Shown: positions 1 through 7,708, counted from the stretch's first letter. The stretch: DNA of 11,096 bases from Jatrophihabitans sp. (GCA_025966255.1 JAOPVG010000441.1:1-11096), one strand, 5' to 3'. The notes: generated by a model from the letters alone, not told the origin. Translations and numbers: made by a program.

Positions 1-1
1 T

Positions 2-1570
2 GCGGGCGAACGGCCCGGTGCCTCGTGCGTGCATGACCGTGGCCGCTGGTGGAGCAACGAGCAATTGGTCGCGATGGTCGGCGGGATGCAGCAACGGCTG
101 CGCTCTGCGGGCGTCCGGTCGGGCGACGTGGTCAGCATGCAATTGCCGAACTGGTTGGAGGCGGCCGTCACCGTTCACGCGGTCTGGGGGCTCGGGGCGG
201 TGCTGAATCCGATCACGCCGATCTATCGCGGGGGCGAACTCACAGCGATCTTCGCCGACTGCCGACCTCGGGCCGTCGTTGTACCGGACAGCTTCCGCGG
301 TACGGACTACTCGACGATGGCGCGCGATTCGCTCAGCGCCGCCGGGGTCACCGCGGACCTAGTTGTGCTGAGTGCCGGTGGTTACGACGAGCACGCGTTC
401 GCGTCAGCGGATCCCGTCGAGGCCCGGTGCGGACCAGACGACATCGGCGTGCTGATGTACACGTCCGGTACCACAGGTTCGCCGAAAGGCGTCCTGCACA
501 GCCACCGGACCCTGCTCTACGAAGCCGGCTCCATCGCCGCCCGGTTCGGCAACCGGCCCGAGCGCGTGTTCATGCCGTCGCCGCTCACCCACATCACCGG
601 TCTGGTGTTCGGCGTGCTCATGCCACTGCTCACTGGTGGCGATCTCGTCCTGATGGACGTGTGGGACGCTGCCGCGGCGGCGGGTCTCATCGAGACGCAT
701 GGATGCACGGCATCTGTCGGCGCGACACCGTTCCTGAGTGGGTTGGTTGATGCCTATCGGGCGCGTCACTCGAGGTGTGCGCTCGACTGGTTCGTCTGCG
801 GCGGCGCCGACGTTCCACCCTCTTTGATCCGTGAGTCCAGGGAGGTACTGAAGACCGTCACGGTGCGTGCGTACGGCTTGACCGAGATGCCGACGGTCAC
901 CTGCGGCGCACCCGAGGACGAGGTGTTCGTGGCCTCCGAGACCGATGGACGACCGGTCGGACCGTCGCTGGTGCGCTTGGCCACCGAGTGCGGCGCGGTC
1001 GGCGAACTCGAGGTGTCCGGACCGGAACTGTTCCTCGGCTACGCGAACCCCGCCGACAATTCGGCCGCCTTCACCCCCGACGGCTGGTTCCGGACCGGCG
1101 ACCTGGCGAGCATCGGCCCGGATGGAGCGGTGACGATCGTCGGTCGCTCGAAGGACATCATCGTGCGCGGCGGGGAGAACATCAGCGCCAAGGAGGTCGA
1201 GGACCTGTTGATCGCGGATCCGGCCGTGTCCGACGTCAGCGTTGTCGGTGTCCCGGATCCGGTGCTCGGAGAGCGCGCGTGCGCCGTCGTCGTGCCCACC
1301 GCCGAACCGGTCGAGCTGGCTCACCTGGTGACCCGATTGGAGCAGGCACGCATCGCGAAGCAGAAGTTCCCGGAGTTCGTCCTGCTCGTCGACGAACTCC
1401 CGCGAACGCCCAGCGGCAAGATCCAGAAATTCGTCCTGCGCGAGTACGCCGCGCGCCGGCTGGCATCGACGAAAGCCGCTCGAGATGAGCCAGACCGTGA
1501 ATCTCGAGCCGGTGTCGATCCAGCCCAGTGTCAAGTGCCACTGAACAATGCCGAGGATCTCGCAACGTAG
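2..1570 (+). CDS. Acyl-CoA synthetase (AMP-forming), 5'-partial
   Basis: Class I adenylate-forming enzyme (ANL superfamily) that would activate a carboxylic acid to its acyl-AMP and then its CoA thioester in the cytoplasm. The frame is open to the window edge. A GTG at 29 is possible, but similarity to the second ligase in this window continues upstream of it, so roughly 25-35 N-terminal residues are probably missing. Counting from GTG 29, the sequence shows the P-loop YTSGTTGSPKG (144-154), the A5-type motif YGLTEMP (282-288), RTGD (355-358), the hinge region near GRSKDII (372-378), and PRTPSGKIQK with the catalytic Lys at 464. The segment NPITPIYRGGEL resembles cyclohexanecarboxylate-CoA ligase (AliA-like) proteins, but the substrate is not determined. 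The C-terminus carries about 35 residues beyond the usual family end, and that tail overlaps an operator-like palindrome and the probable promoter of the next gene. Confidence 0.93.
   Translation, partial: AGERPGASCVHDRGRWWSNEQLVAMVGGMQQRLRSAGVRSGDVVSMQLPNWLEAAVTVHAVWGLGAVLNPITPIYRGGELTAIFADCRPRAVVVPDSFRGTDYSTMARDSLSAAGVTADLVVLSAGGYDEHAFASADPVEARCGPDDIGVLMYTSGTTGSPKGVLHSHRTLLYEAGSIAARFGNRPERVFMPSPLTHITGLVFGVLMPLLTGGDLVLMDVWDAAAAAGLIETHGCTASVGATPFLSGLVDAYRARHSRCALDWFVCGGADVPPSLIRESREVLKTVTVRAYGLTEMPTVTCGAPEDEVFVASETDGRPVGPSLVRLATECGAVGELEVSGPELFLGYANPADNSAAFTPDGWFRTGDLASIGPDGAVTIVGRSKDIIVRGGENISAKEVEDLLIADPAVSDVSVVGVPDPVLGERACAVVVPTAEPVELAHLVTRLEQARIAKQKFPEFVLLVDELPRTPSGKIQKFVLREYAARRLASTKAARDEPDRESRAGVDPAQCQVPLNNAEDLAT
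1529..1547 (+). promoter_or_regulatory. Operator-like palindrome, site A
   Basis: The sequence reads TGTCAAGTG C CACTGAACA. The left half is perfect and the right half has two mismatches to the consensus TGTCAAGTGNCACTTGACA shared with sites B and C. It lies inside the 3' end of the acyl-CoA synthetase gene, about 75 bp before the SDR start at 1620. The TGAACA at 1542-1547 could be the -35 of a promoter for that SDR. A matching -10 is poor (CGTAGT at 1566-1571, spacer 18), so the promoter part is weaker than the palindrome itself. The word GATCCAGCC precedes it at 1517-1525 and also precedes site C. Confidence 0.6.
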
Positions 1571-1619
1571 TCCACCGGTTCTGCATGGGGACCGCACACA
1601 AAGAACAGGGGAATGACGC

Positions 1620-2381
1620 ATGGCAAAGCTCGATGACCGCGTGGCGATCGTAACCGGCGCAGGGTCCGGCATGGGTCGCGCGATCGTGCTGGAACTGGTC
1701 GAACACGGCGCGAAGGTGGTTGCGCTCGACATCAAGCCGGAAGAGGCGGAGAAGACGATCGGGATGCTGCCGGACGCCGGCCGCGGGCGGGCGTTCGGGG
1801 CGGATGTCGCTTCGTCGGAGCAGGTGGCCGCGGCAGTGGCCTTTGCCGTTTCGGAGTTCGGCGGCGTCGACATCGTATGCAACAACGCGGGCATCCTGGA
1901 CGACTACGCCGCCTGCGTGGAGACGAACGACGAGCTGTGGCAGCGCATCCTCGGCGTCAACCTGACCGGTCCGTTCCTCATGTGCCGCGAGGCGATCCCG
2001 CGCATGCTCGCCAAAGGCAAAGGCGCGATCGTCAACACCGCGTCCATCTCGGCGTTCATTGCCGGCGGCGGAGGCGCGGCCTACACGGCTTCGAAGCACG
2101 GTGTTCTGGGGCTCACCCGGCAACTTGCCTTCGAGTACGGCAACAAGGGCGTCCGCGTGAACGCCATCTGTCCCGGTGCGGTGCAGACCGGCATGACCTC
2201 TTACCTGCTGACGGAGGAAGGACGCAACCCGCACGTCGACGCCGCGATTGCGGGCACGCCGGCCGGCCGGTGGGGCCGGCCCGAGGAGATCGCGCGTCTC
2301 GTCTCGTACCTCGTCAGCGACGACGCCGACTTCATCCACGGTGCTGCCTATGCGATCGACGGCGGCTGGATGCTGCCGTAG
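1620..2381 (+). CDS. Classical SDR family oxidoreductase
   Basis: A 253-residue classical short-chain dehydrogenase/reductase, FabG/hydroxysteroid dehydrogenase-like, expected to interconvert an alcohol and a ketone with NAD(P). The cofactor loop TGAGSGMG is at 12-19. Asp37 at the end of the second strand favours NAD over NADP. NNAG is at 88-91, and the catalytic tetrad is Asn114, Ser142, Tyr155 and Lys159 (YTASK). The C-terminal AYAIDGGWMLP is typical of the family. The ATG start is supported by AGGGGA at 1607-1612, seven bases upstream. Unlike the two SDRs at the right end, it lacks the long insert and GAARGQGRS signature of the mycofactocin-coupled group, so it probably uses free NAD. It follows the acyl-CoA synthetase by 49 bp and may be transcribed from site A. 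Substrate unknown. Confidence 0.93.
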   Translation: MAKLDDRVAIVTGAGSGMGRAIVLELVEHGAKVVALDIKPEEAEKTIGMLPDAGRGRAFGADVASSEQVAAAVAFAVSEFGGVDIVCNNAGILDDYAACVETNDELWQRILGVNLTGPFLMCREAIPRMLAKGKGAIVNTASISAFIAGGGGAAYTASKHGVLGLTRQLAFEYGNKGVRVNAICPGAVQTGMTSYLLTEEGRNPHVDAAIAGTPAGRWGRPEEIARLVSYLVSDDADFIHGAAYAIDGGWMLP

Positions 2382-2383
2382 GC

Positions 2384-2399
2384 GCAGCCGGCCGGCTGC
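2384..2399 (+). terminator. GC-rich hairpin after SDR stop
   Basis: GCAGCCGGCCGGCTGC is a perfect 16-base palindrome (6-bp stem, GGCC loop) starting three bases after the SDR stop codon. There is no T-tract, so it could be a weak terminator, a processing or stability element, or chance in GC-rich DNA. Confidence 0.35.
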
Positions 2400-2452
2400 C
2401 GCAGCGGCTGTCACCCGGCGCGCTTGCGAGCGTCCGGCGATCTTTCCGTATG

Positions 2453-2458
2453 TATACT
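2453..2458 (+). promoter_or_regulatory. Possible -10 box for first XRE-cupin regulator
   Basis: TATACT lies in an unusually AT-rich patch of the intergenic region, and matches the -10 consensus at five of six bases. No convincing -35 sits 16-18 bp upstream. If used, transcription would begin near 2465 and rule out the upstream TTG at 2424 as the regulator start. Confidence 0.4.
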
Positions 2459-2546
2459 CCTACTGCACAGTTGCTGGACACATGTCGAAGCACCTGATCC
2501 GGATGGAGCCAAGGCGGTGCCAGATTCTCGGGGGGGCAAGTCGGCG

Positions 2547-3254
2547 ATGGCGGCGTCGCCGGAGCGTGCGTCGTTGCAGACGATCGGATCGAGGCTGCGC
2601 GCCGCCCGGCTGGAGCGCAACGTCAGCCTGCGCGAGATGGCGCGGCGGATCTCGGTTTCCCCGAGCTTCGTCTCGCAGGTCGAACTCGGCAAGGCAAAGC
2701 CGTCCGTCGGGACCCTCTACGCGTTCGTCTCGGAGCTGAGCCTGTCGCTCGACGACCTGATGATCGAGGACCCGCAGGCTGCACCGACGGCCTCGAGCGA
2801 GCCGAACCCGAACATGCCGCAATGGTCGAAGAACTCGGCCCCGTTCCCGTGGCCGCAGCCGCCGTCACCGGTGCAGCCTCAGGACGGACGCCGGAAGATT
2901 CAACTTCCCGGTGTGACCTGGCAGCGGCTCACCAGCCAGGACGATCCGATGGTCGAGTTCCTGCACGTGACCTACGAGCCGGGTGGCGAGTCGTGCCCGG
3001 AGACCAAGCTGATGCGCCACGGCGGTCACGAGTACGGCCACATGATCAGCGGCCGGCTCGACGTGCAAGTCGGCTTCGAGCACTACCAGTTGGGGCCGGG
3101 AGATTCGATCCACTTCGACTCCGCGACTCCGCACCGGTTGCACAACGCCTACGACGAGGACTGCATGTCGATCTGGGTCGTGGTCGGCCGACGGGTCGAT
3201 CCTCGGGTATCCGGACCCCACCACGACGTCGTGCACCTGCCCGATATCGAGTAG
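2547..3254 (+). CDS. XRE-family transcriptional regulator with C-terminal cupin domain
   Basis: Predicted DNA-binding regulator of 235 residues from ATG 2547. An HTH_3/XRE domain occupies about 14-71, with the recognition-helix region PSFVSQVELG at 39-48. A Pro/Gln-rich linker (about 76-113) follows, then a cupin_2 domain (about 136-215) that in this family senses a small ligand. Cupin motif 1 is RHGGHEYGHMISG (157-169) with His158, His161 and Glu162 as candidate metal ligands. Motif 2 is GPGDSIHF...PHRLHN with His196. The start is uncertain. The frame is open further upstream, and GTG 2517 (GGAG at 2504-2507) would add ten residues. TTG 2424 would put the start before the TATACT box and add a stretch unlike the family. 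It converges with a second, similar regulator on the other strand and probably controls the flanking catabolic operons. Effector unknown. Confidence 0.88.
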   Translation: MAASPERASLQTIGSRLRAARLERNVSLREMARRISVSPSFVSQVELGKAKPSVGTLYAFVSELSLSLDDLMIEDPQAAPTASSEPNPNMPQWSKNSAPFPWPQPPSPVQPQDGRRKIQLPGVTWQRLTSQDDPMVEFLHVTYEPGGESCPETKLMRHGGHEYGHMISGRLDVQVGFEHYQLGPGDSIHFDSATPHRLHNAYDEDCMSIWVVVGRRVDPRVSGPHHDVVHLPDIE

Positions 3255-3322
3255 TCGGCAAGATGCTGCGAAAGGCCCCGGAGTGTTCAGCGCGCTCCGT
3301 ACCGTTGGTGCGGACTGCGTGC

Positions 3323-3340
3323 CCAGCTCGTCAGAGCTGG
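3323..3340. terminator. Bidirectional hairpin between convergent regulators
   Basis: CCAGCTC, loop GTCA, GAGCTGG: a perfect 7-bp stem with a 4-base loop. It sits one base beyond the stop codon of the minus-strand regulator and about 70 bp after the stop of the plus-strand regulator. Its position between converging genes fits a shared terminator. Only a short T-run follows, so rho-independent strength is uncertain. Confidence 0.6.
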
Positions 3341-3341
3341 T

Positions 3342-3947
3342 TCAGGCGGTAACGAACCAGATGGCGCGGACCAGTTCGTCGGTCTCGTTGAGCAGGCGGT
3401 GCGGCTCATCGCCACGCATCGCGATCGCATTGCCGGCCTTGACCCGCCGCCGGCGTCCCTTGATCACCACGGTCAGCGTGCCCTCGAGCACGTAGCCGTA
3501 GTCGTTCCCCTTGTGCCGCTGCGGCTGGTCGCCGGGCGCGGAGTCCGCGCCGGGCTCGTACTCGGTGAGCAGGAAGTCGATGTGGTCGTCGCCTGTGTCG
3601 GCCAACCGCCGCCAGCGCACTCCGGTCTGGAAGGCCAGGTACTCCGGAACCGGGGGCCTGCTGTTCTTGGCGCGGCCGCCGGAGGCTCCCTTGCCCGGCT
3701 CCACCGAGTGGCCGAGCAGGTCGTCCAACGAAAGGTTCAGCTCGCTGGCGATCGCGAACAGCGTGCTCACTGCAGCCTGGCTCTGTCCCAGCTCGAACTG
3801 CGACAAGAAGCTGGCCGAGACACCGAGGCGTCGCGCAAGCTCGCGAACGGAGATGCCGGCCCGCTGGCGCTCGCGCCGCACGTTCTGGCCTACTGACAGG
3901 CTCATCCCGTTCGAGTCGGTGCGGCTGGCCCTGCGCGGTACAGCCAA
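3342..3947 (-). CDS. XRE-family transcriptional regulator with C-terminal cupin domain (second copy)
   Basis: A 201-residue regulator with the same architecture as the convergent one. The XRE helix-turn-helix is at about 19-78 with recognition-helix region ASFLSQFELG (45-54), a short linker follows, and a cupin_2 domain covers about 125-199. In the cupin, RHKGNDYGYVLEG (144-156) and GDEPHR (179-184) carry candidate ligand residues His145 and His183. The start is a TTG at 3945-3947, supported by AGGAG at 3954-3958 six bases upstream. An internal ATG (residue 15) would still leave the HTH intact. It lies 74 bp downstream of the acyl-CoA synthetase on the same strand and is probably the last gene of the E1-ligase-regulator operon, which would allow autoregulation. 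The HTH is close to that of the convergent regulator, while linker and cupin differ more, suggesting related DNA targets but possibly different effectors. Confidence 0.9.
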   Translation of the reverse strand: MAVPRRASRTDSNGMSLSVGQNVRRERQRAGISVRELARRLGVSASFLSQFELGQSQAAVSTLFAIASELNLSLDDLLGHSVEPGKGASGGRAKNSRPPVPEYLAFQTGVRWRRLADTGDDHIDFLLTEYEPGADSAPGDQPQRHKGNDYGYVLEGTLTVVIKGRRRRVKAGNAIAMRGDEPHRLLNETDELVRAIWFVTA

Positions 3948-4021
3948 GAGACGCTCCTAGCGAAAATCGGTTCCCGTGCAGCTACGAGGCTACGGCCCCG
4001 CGACCCTCCGAGAATCATGGC

Positions 4022-5629
4022 TCACCGATCCGAGGATCGGGACGAACCCTGGGCCGCTGCCGGGAACGGACGGTCGGCGGACTGCTCGCGCAGCAGGAAC
4101 CGCTGGACCTTCCCACTCGCGGTGCGCGGCAACTGGTCAACGATGACGAGCAGCTCGGGCGCCTTCTGCACCGCGAGGCCCGAGGCCACGACGTGGTCGC
4201 GCAAATCCTCGACCGTGGGTGCGAACCCACGCGTGGGGACGACGACCGCGCAGGCCCGCTCGACGAGCAGCGGATCCGGGTAGCCCACCACCGCGACGTC
4301 ACGCACGGCGGGATGGTTCAGCAGCACGGCCTCGACCTCCGCAACGCTGAACTTCTCGCCGCCACGGTTGATGATGTCTTTGATCCGCCCGGTGATGTGC
4401 GCGGTGCCCTCGGCATCGAGACGAGCCTGGTCGCCGGTGCGGAAGAAGCCGTCGTCAGTGAACGCGGCGGCGTTGAGCGTGGCGTCGAGATAACCGAGGA
4501 ACAGCTCGGGGCCGCGGACGAGCAGTTCGGGCAGGCCGTCCTCGGCATCACGCAGGACCATCTCGTTGCGCCCCATCGGCGTGCCCTCACCGTCCGCCGC
4601 GGCGTCGAGGTCGCCGAACGGGTCGGCCATTGACGACGTCGGCAGCTCGGTCGACCCGTACGTGCGCACGACGTCCGTCCCCATGACGGCGTGCGCCGTG
4701 CGGACGAGATCGGCGGGGATGTCCGCGCCGCCGCACACGAAGATCCGGAGGCTGCTGGGCCGCGCCTCCGCCGCGTACGCCTCCGCCAGCCCGCGAAGGA
4801 AGGGCGTGGCGCTCACCGTGAACGTGCAGCGGTTCGACTCGATGATCCGCACCGCCTCGGCCGGGTCCCACCGGTCCTGCAGGACGACGGCACAGCCCAG
4901 GTCCACCGGCAGCACGATGCCGTAGCTCAGCCCGGTGATGTGGCTCAGCGGCGAGGCCATGAAGACCCGATCGGTCTCGCCCAGCCGGCACCAGCCGGCA
5001 ATGTCGCGCGCCTCGGCGACGAGGGTCTGGTGGCTGTGCAGCGCGCCCTTCGGCGCGGCGGTCGTGCCCGAGGTGTAGAGCACGACCGCGATGTCCTCCG
5101 GCCGAGAAGAGGGCAGCGGCGCCGCACTCGGTGGCACCTGCAACAACTCGTCGAGCGAGTCCGCGCCGGCCGACGCCCCTCGTACGCTGATCAGGGCGGC
5201 GGGCGAGCGGACCTCGTCCAACACCGAACGCAACTCCGCCGCATGCCGGTACGAGCGGAACTCCGCCGGCGCCACGACCGCGGTAGGCGAGACCTGCTCG
5301 ATGATGAACCGCAGTTCGTGCGCCCGGTAGATGGGTACGACGGGGACGAGCACGCCACCCGCGAGGAACACACCCCACGAGACGGCGACCGCCTCCCACC
5401 AGTTCGGCAGCTGCGTGATCACCCGGTCGCCGGGGGCAAGGCCGCGCACCCGTAGCCCGGAGGCGACGCGCGTGGCGAGCGAGAACATCTCCGCGTAGGT
5501 GAGCGTCACCTCGCCGTCGACGGCCGCGACCTCGGAAGCATGTGTGCTGGCGGCCTCGCGCAGGCGATCCGCGAACGTCTCGGGAGGCAGGTCGTACTGC
5601 ACCGCATGCGGTCTCGTCGGGGTCAGCAC
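4022..5629 (-). CDS. Acyl-CoA synthetase (AMP-forming)
   Basis: A 535-residue ANL-superfamily ligase of full family length, forming an acyl-AMP then an acyl-CoA. From GTG 5629 the motifs are: P-loop YTSGTTAAPKG (185-195), YGSTELP (324-330), RTGD (397-400), GRIKDIINRGGEKFS (414-428) and PRTASGKVQR with catalytic Lys507. The segment VPIYRAHELRF resembles cyclohexanecarboxylate-CoA ligase-type proteins; the acid substrate is not known. The GTG start was chosen because GAGGTGG lies just upstream at 5634-5640 and the start overlaps the E1 stop (GTGCTGA), which implies translational coupling. A longer frame to GTG 5680 adds a low-complexity stretch without a ribosome site. It is clearly homologous to the ligase at the left end but divergent in sequence, so the two may act on different intermediates of one pathway. 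Confidence 0.94.
   Translation of the reverse strand: MLTPTRPHAVQYDLPPETFADRLREAASTHASEVAAVDGEVTLTYAEMFSLATRVASGLRVRGLAPGDRVITQLPNWWEAVAVSWGVFLAGGVLVPVVPIYRAHELRFIIEQVSPTAVVAPAEFRSYRHAAELRSVLDEVRSPAALISVRGASAGADSLDELLQVPPSAAPLPSSRPEDIAVVLYTSGTTAAPKGALHSHQTLVAEARDIAGWCRLGETDRVFMASPLSHITGLSYGIVLPVDLGCAVVLQDRWDPAEAVRIIESNRCTFTVSATPFLRGLAEAYAAEARPSSLRIFVCGGADIPADLVRTAHAVMGTDVVRTYGSTELPTSSMADPFGDLDAAADGEGTPMGRNEMVLRDAEDGLPELLVRGPELFLGYLDATLNAAAFTDDGFFRTGDQARLDAEGTAHITGRIKDIINRGGEKFSVAEVEAVLLNHPAVRDVAVVGYPDPLLVERACAVVVPTRGFAPTVEDLRDHVVASGLAVQKAPELLVIVDQLPRTASGKVQRFLLREQSADRPFPAAAQGSSRSSDR
4025..4040 (-). repeat. Short perfect inverted repeat at ligase 3' end
   Basis: CCGATCC, GA, GGATCGG: 7-bp arms separated by two bases, covering the last codons of the acyl-CoA synthetase just before its stop. 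In RNA a 5-bp stem with a 6-base loop is feasible. It could trim or attenuate the message before the regulator gene, or be chance. Confidence 0.3.
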
Positions 5630-7581
5630 GCGACCACCTCGCGAACCGCGCGGACGATGTCCTCCGGTCCCGCTCGCCACTGCTCCTCGAGGACGGGCGC
5701 GTAGGGCGCGGGGGAGTAGGCGGCGCCGACGCGGACCACCGGCGCGTCCAGCGACCAGAATCCTTCACGAACGGCGAGGGCGGCGAGCTCCGCACCGACC
5801 CCGAAATCGACGACCGCCTCGTGCGCGATCACGAGCCGGTTGGTCTTGGCGAACGACGCCAGCACCGTCGCGCGATCGAGCGGGACGATCGTGCGCAGGT
5901 CGATCACCTCGGCCTCGATGCCCTCGGCGGCCAACGTCGACGCGGCGTCCAGCGCGTCGTGCACCATCCGCGACCACGACACGATCGTCACGTCGCTTCC
6001 GGGGCGGACCACCAGTGCCTGGCCCAGCGGCACGCGGTGGCTCGGCGCCGGGGCCGGCCACTTCTTCTCGTACAGCAGCCGGTTCTCGATGAAGACGACG
6101 GGGTTGTCATCCTCGATGGCCGTGCGCAGCAGGCCGTACATGTCGGTTCCGGAGCTCGGCATCACGACGGTAAGGCCTGGGATGTGCGCCATCAGCACCT
6201 CGAGGCTCTGGGAGTGCTGGCTGCCCGACGACCGTCCCGACCCGAACTGGGTGCGGATGACCAGGGGCACCGACACCGCGCCGCCTGTCATGAACCGCAG
6301 CTTCGCGGCCTGATTCATGATCTGGTCGAAGCAGACGCCGAGGAAGTCCAGGTACATCAGCTCGACTACCGGCCGCAGCCCGGCCATCGCCGAGCCGACG
6401 CCCAGCCCCATGATCGCCGTTTCGGCGATCGGGGTGTCAAAAACGCGGCCGGGAAACGCGTCATGCAGGCCACGGGTGGTGCCGAAGACGTTGCCGCCGG
6501 CGACGTCGATGCCGGCGAGAAAGACGTCGGGGTCGTCGGCGAGGGCGTCGTGCAAGGCCTGGCGCAGGATGCGCGAGCCCGACAGCTGTGGCCCCGGCGC
6601 CTCCTGCACGACGGGCGGCGGTATGGCACGGCGCGGCGCATAGACGAAGTCGCTCGCGCTCGACGCCATCGGCTCCGGGGACGACCGCGCGAACGCCTCG
6701 GCGTCGGCGACGACGTCGTCCGCGCGCCGGTCGAGGACGTCGACCTGTTCGCCCGCGACGCCGAACTCCAGCAGTTGACGCCGGGCGATGCTCAGTGGGT
6801 CGTTCGCCGCCAGTTCCTCGAACTCCGCTCGGTCGCGGTAGCGCTGCTCGTCGCCCTCGTAGTGGCCGCCGACCCGCCAGGTCAGGCTCTCGACGAGGAA
6901 CGGGCCACCGCCTGCGCGAACCTTCTCGAATATCGACGCCATGCCGTCGGACACCGCGGAGACGTCATTGCCGGCGAAGTGCACGAACGGCATGCCGTAG
7001 GCGAGGGCTCGCTGCGACAGTTCGACCGGGTGCTGGTCGGCCGCGCGTGAGAACTCGGAGTAGCGGTTGTTCTCGCAGAAGAACACGACCGGTAGACCGC
7101 GCAGCGCGGCAACGTTCAACGACTCGTGAAAGGCGCCGGTAGCGACGGCACCGTCGCCGAAGAATGCGACGACGACGCCGTCCTGGTCGCGGGCCGTGAA
7201 CGCATGCGCGGCGCCGAGTGCGATCGGCAGGCCGGCGCCGACGATGCCGTTGGCGCCGAAGATGCCGATGCTCGGATCGGCGACGTGCATCGACCCGCCA
7301 CGCCCGCGGCACGACCCGGTCTCCTTGCCCATGAGCTCGGCGAGCATCTGGCGCGGCGGTAGCCCCTTCGCGAGCACGTGCCCGTGGCCGCGGTGCGTCG
7401 AGGTGATCACGTCGTCAGGCCGCGCGTGGAAGAGCGCGCCGACGGCACACGCCTCCTGGCCGACGGAGGTGTGCACGAAACCGGGCACGAGACCGTCGCG
7501 ATACAGCACGGCGATGCGCTGTTCCATCCTGCGGATGACGGCCATCCGCAGGTAGGCGTCGAGCAACTGATCGCGGTCCAT
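5623..7581 (-). CDS. Fused E1 alpha-beta subunit of a 2-oxoacid/acetoin dehydrogenase-type complex
   Basis: A 652-residue thiamine-diphosphate enzyme with the alpha (about 1-310) and beta (about 335-652) subunits of a heterotetrameric E1 joined in one chain. Family members decarboxylate a 2-oxo acid or cleave acetoin and pass the acyl group to a lipoyl E2. In the alpha half, STHRGHGHVLAKG is at 61-73, and the ThDP/Mg motif runs from FGDG (141-144) to NN (171-172). In the beta half, PIAETAIMGLGVGSA (384-398) holds the ThDP-activating Glu387, followed by ELMYLDF, GSQHSQSLE (453-461) and DLRTIVPLD (561-569). The ATG at 7581 is preferred: AGGA lies at 7586-7589, homology begins here, and the upstream GTG at 7647 lies on the probable -10 region. 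No E2, E3 or lipoyl gene is in the window. Substrate (branched 2-oxo acid, pyruvate, acetoin-like ketol) cannot be told from sequence. First gene of the minus-strand operon. Confidence 0.92.
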   Translation of the reverse strand: MDRDQLLDAYLRMAVIRRMEQRIAVLYRDGLVPGFVHTSVGQEACAVGALFHARPDDVITSTHRGHGHVLAKGLPPRQMLAELMGKETGSCRGRGGSMHVADPSIGIFGANGIVGAGLPIALGAAHAFTARDQDGVVVAFFGDGAVATGAFHESLNVAALRGLPVVFFCENNRYSEFSRAADQHPVELSQRALAYGMPFVHFAGNDVSAVSDGMASIFEKVRAGGGPFLVESLTWRVGGHYEGDEQRYRDRAEFEELAANDPLSIARRQLLEFGVAGEQVDVLDRRADDVVADAEAFARSSPEPMASSASDFVYAPRRAIPPPVVQEAPGPQLSGSRILRQALHDALADDPDVFLAGIDVAGGNVFGTTRGLHDAFPGRVFDTPIAETAIMGLGVGSAMAGLRPVVELMYLDFLGVCFDQIMNQAAKLRFMTGGAVSVPLVIRTQFGSGRSSGSQHSQSLEVLMAHIPGLTVVMPSSGTDMYGLLRTAIEDDNPVVFIENRLLYEKKWPAPAPSHRVPLGQALVVRPGSDVTIVSWSRMVHDALDAASTLAAEGIEAEVIDLRTIVPLDRATVLASFAKTNRLVIAHEAVVDFGVGAELAALAVREGFWSLDAPVVRVGAAYSPAPYAPVLEEQWRAGPEDIVRAVREVVAC

Positions 7582-7636
7582 GAAGTCCTGTCCGGCCGAC
7601 GACGGGAGCCGTGCGGTGCGCGCTTGGGTGTTCGGC

Positions 7637-7665
7637 AATGTATCCACCGAATGGCCGCATGTCCA
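7637..7665 (-). promoter_or_regulatory. Promoter of the E1-ligase-regulator operon
   Basis: Read on the minus strand: -35 TGGACA (7660-7665), a 17-base spacer, and -10 TACATT (7637-7642). These match the sigma-70/HrdB-type consensus at five and four of six bases. Predicted transcription start is near 7630, about 50 bases before the ATG at 7581. The -35 is inside operator-like site B. Confidence 0.6.
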
Positions 7666-7678
7666 GTGTCACTTGACA
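7660..7678 (-). promoter_or_regulatory. Operator-like palindrome, site B
   Basis: On the plus strand it reads TGTCCAGTG T CACTTGACA, with one mismatch to the 19-bp palindromic consensus. It overlaps the -35 of the minus-strand operon promoter, so a bound protein would compete with or contact RNA polymerase. Its centre is 49 bp from that of site C. Confidence 0.7.
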
Positions 7679-7708
7679 ACGAAAACCTGCAGACACCCGA
7701 GATCCAGC

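Noticed and set aside
404..1894. Long minus-strand open frame (496 codons) opposite the first ligase and SDR
   Set aside because: Its translation has no recognisable domain, and it lies opposite two well-supported genes; long antisense frames are expected in GC-rich DNA.
2448..2480. A possible fourth operator before the first XRE-cupin gene (around TTGCTGGACA)
   Set aside because: Only the right half partly resembles the motif and the left half does not match.
2424..2546. TTG 2424 start for the first XRE-cupin regulator
   Set aside because: The extra residues are unlike XRE proteins and the TATACT box lies inside them; ATG 2547 or GTG 2517 is more likely.
5630..5680. Upstream GTG start for the minus-strand ligase at 5680
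   Set aside because: The added residues are Gly/Arg-rich and without a ribosome site, whereas GTG 5629 has GAGGTGG upstream and overlaps the E1 stop as in coupled genes.
5542..7050. Plus-strand open frame (502 codons) opposite the E1 gene
   Set aside because: Arg/His-rich, low-complexity translation antisense to a gene with clear ThDP motifs.
7582..7647. Upstream GTG start for the E1 gene at 7647, adding 22 residues
   Set aside because: It overlaps the predicted -10 (7637-7642), lies upstream of the predicted transcription start, and adds residues not typical of E1 alpha; ATG 7581 has AGGA upstream.
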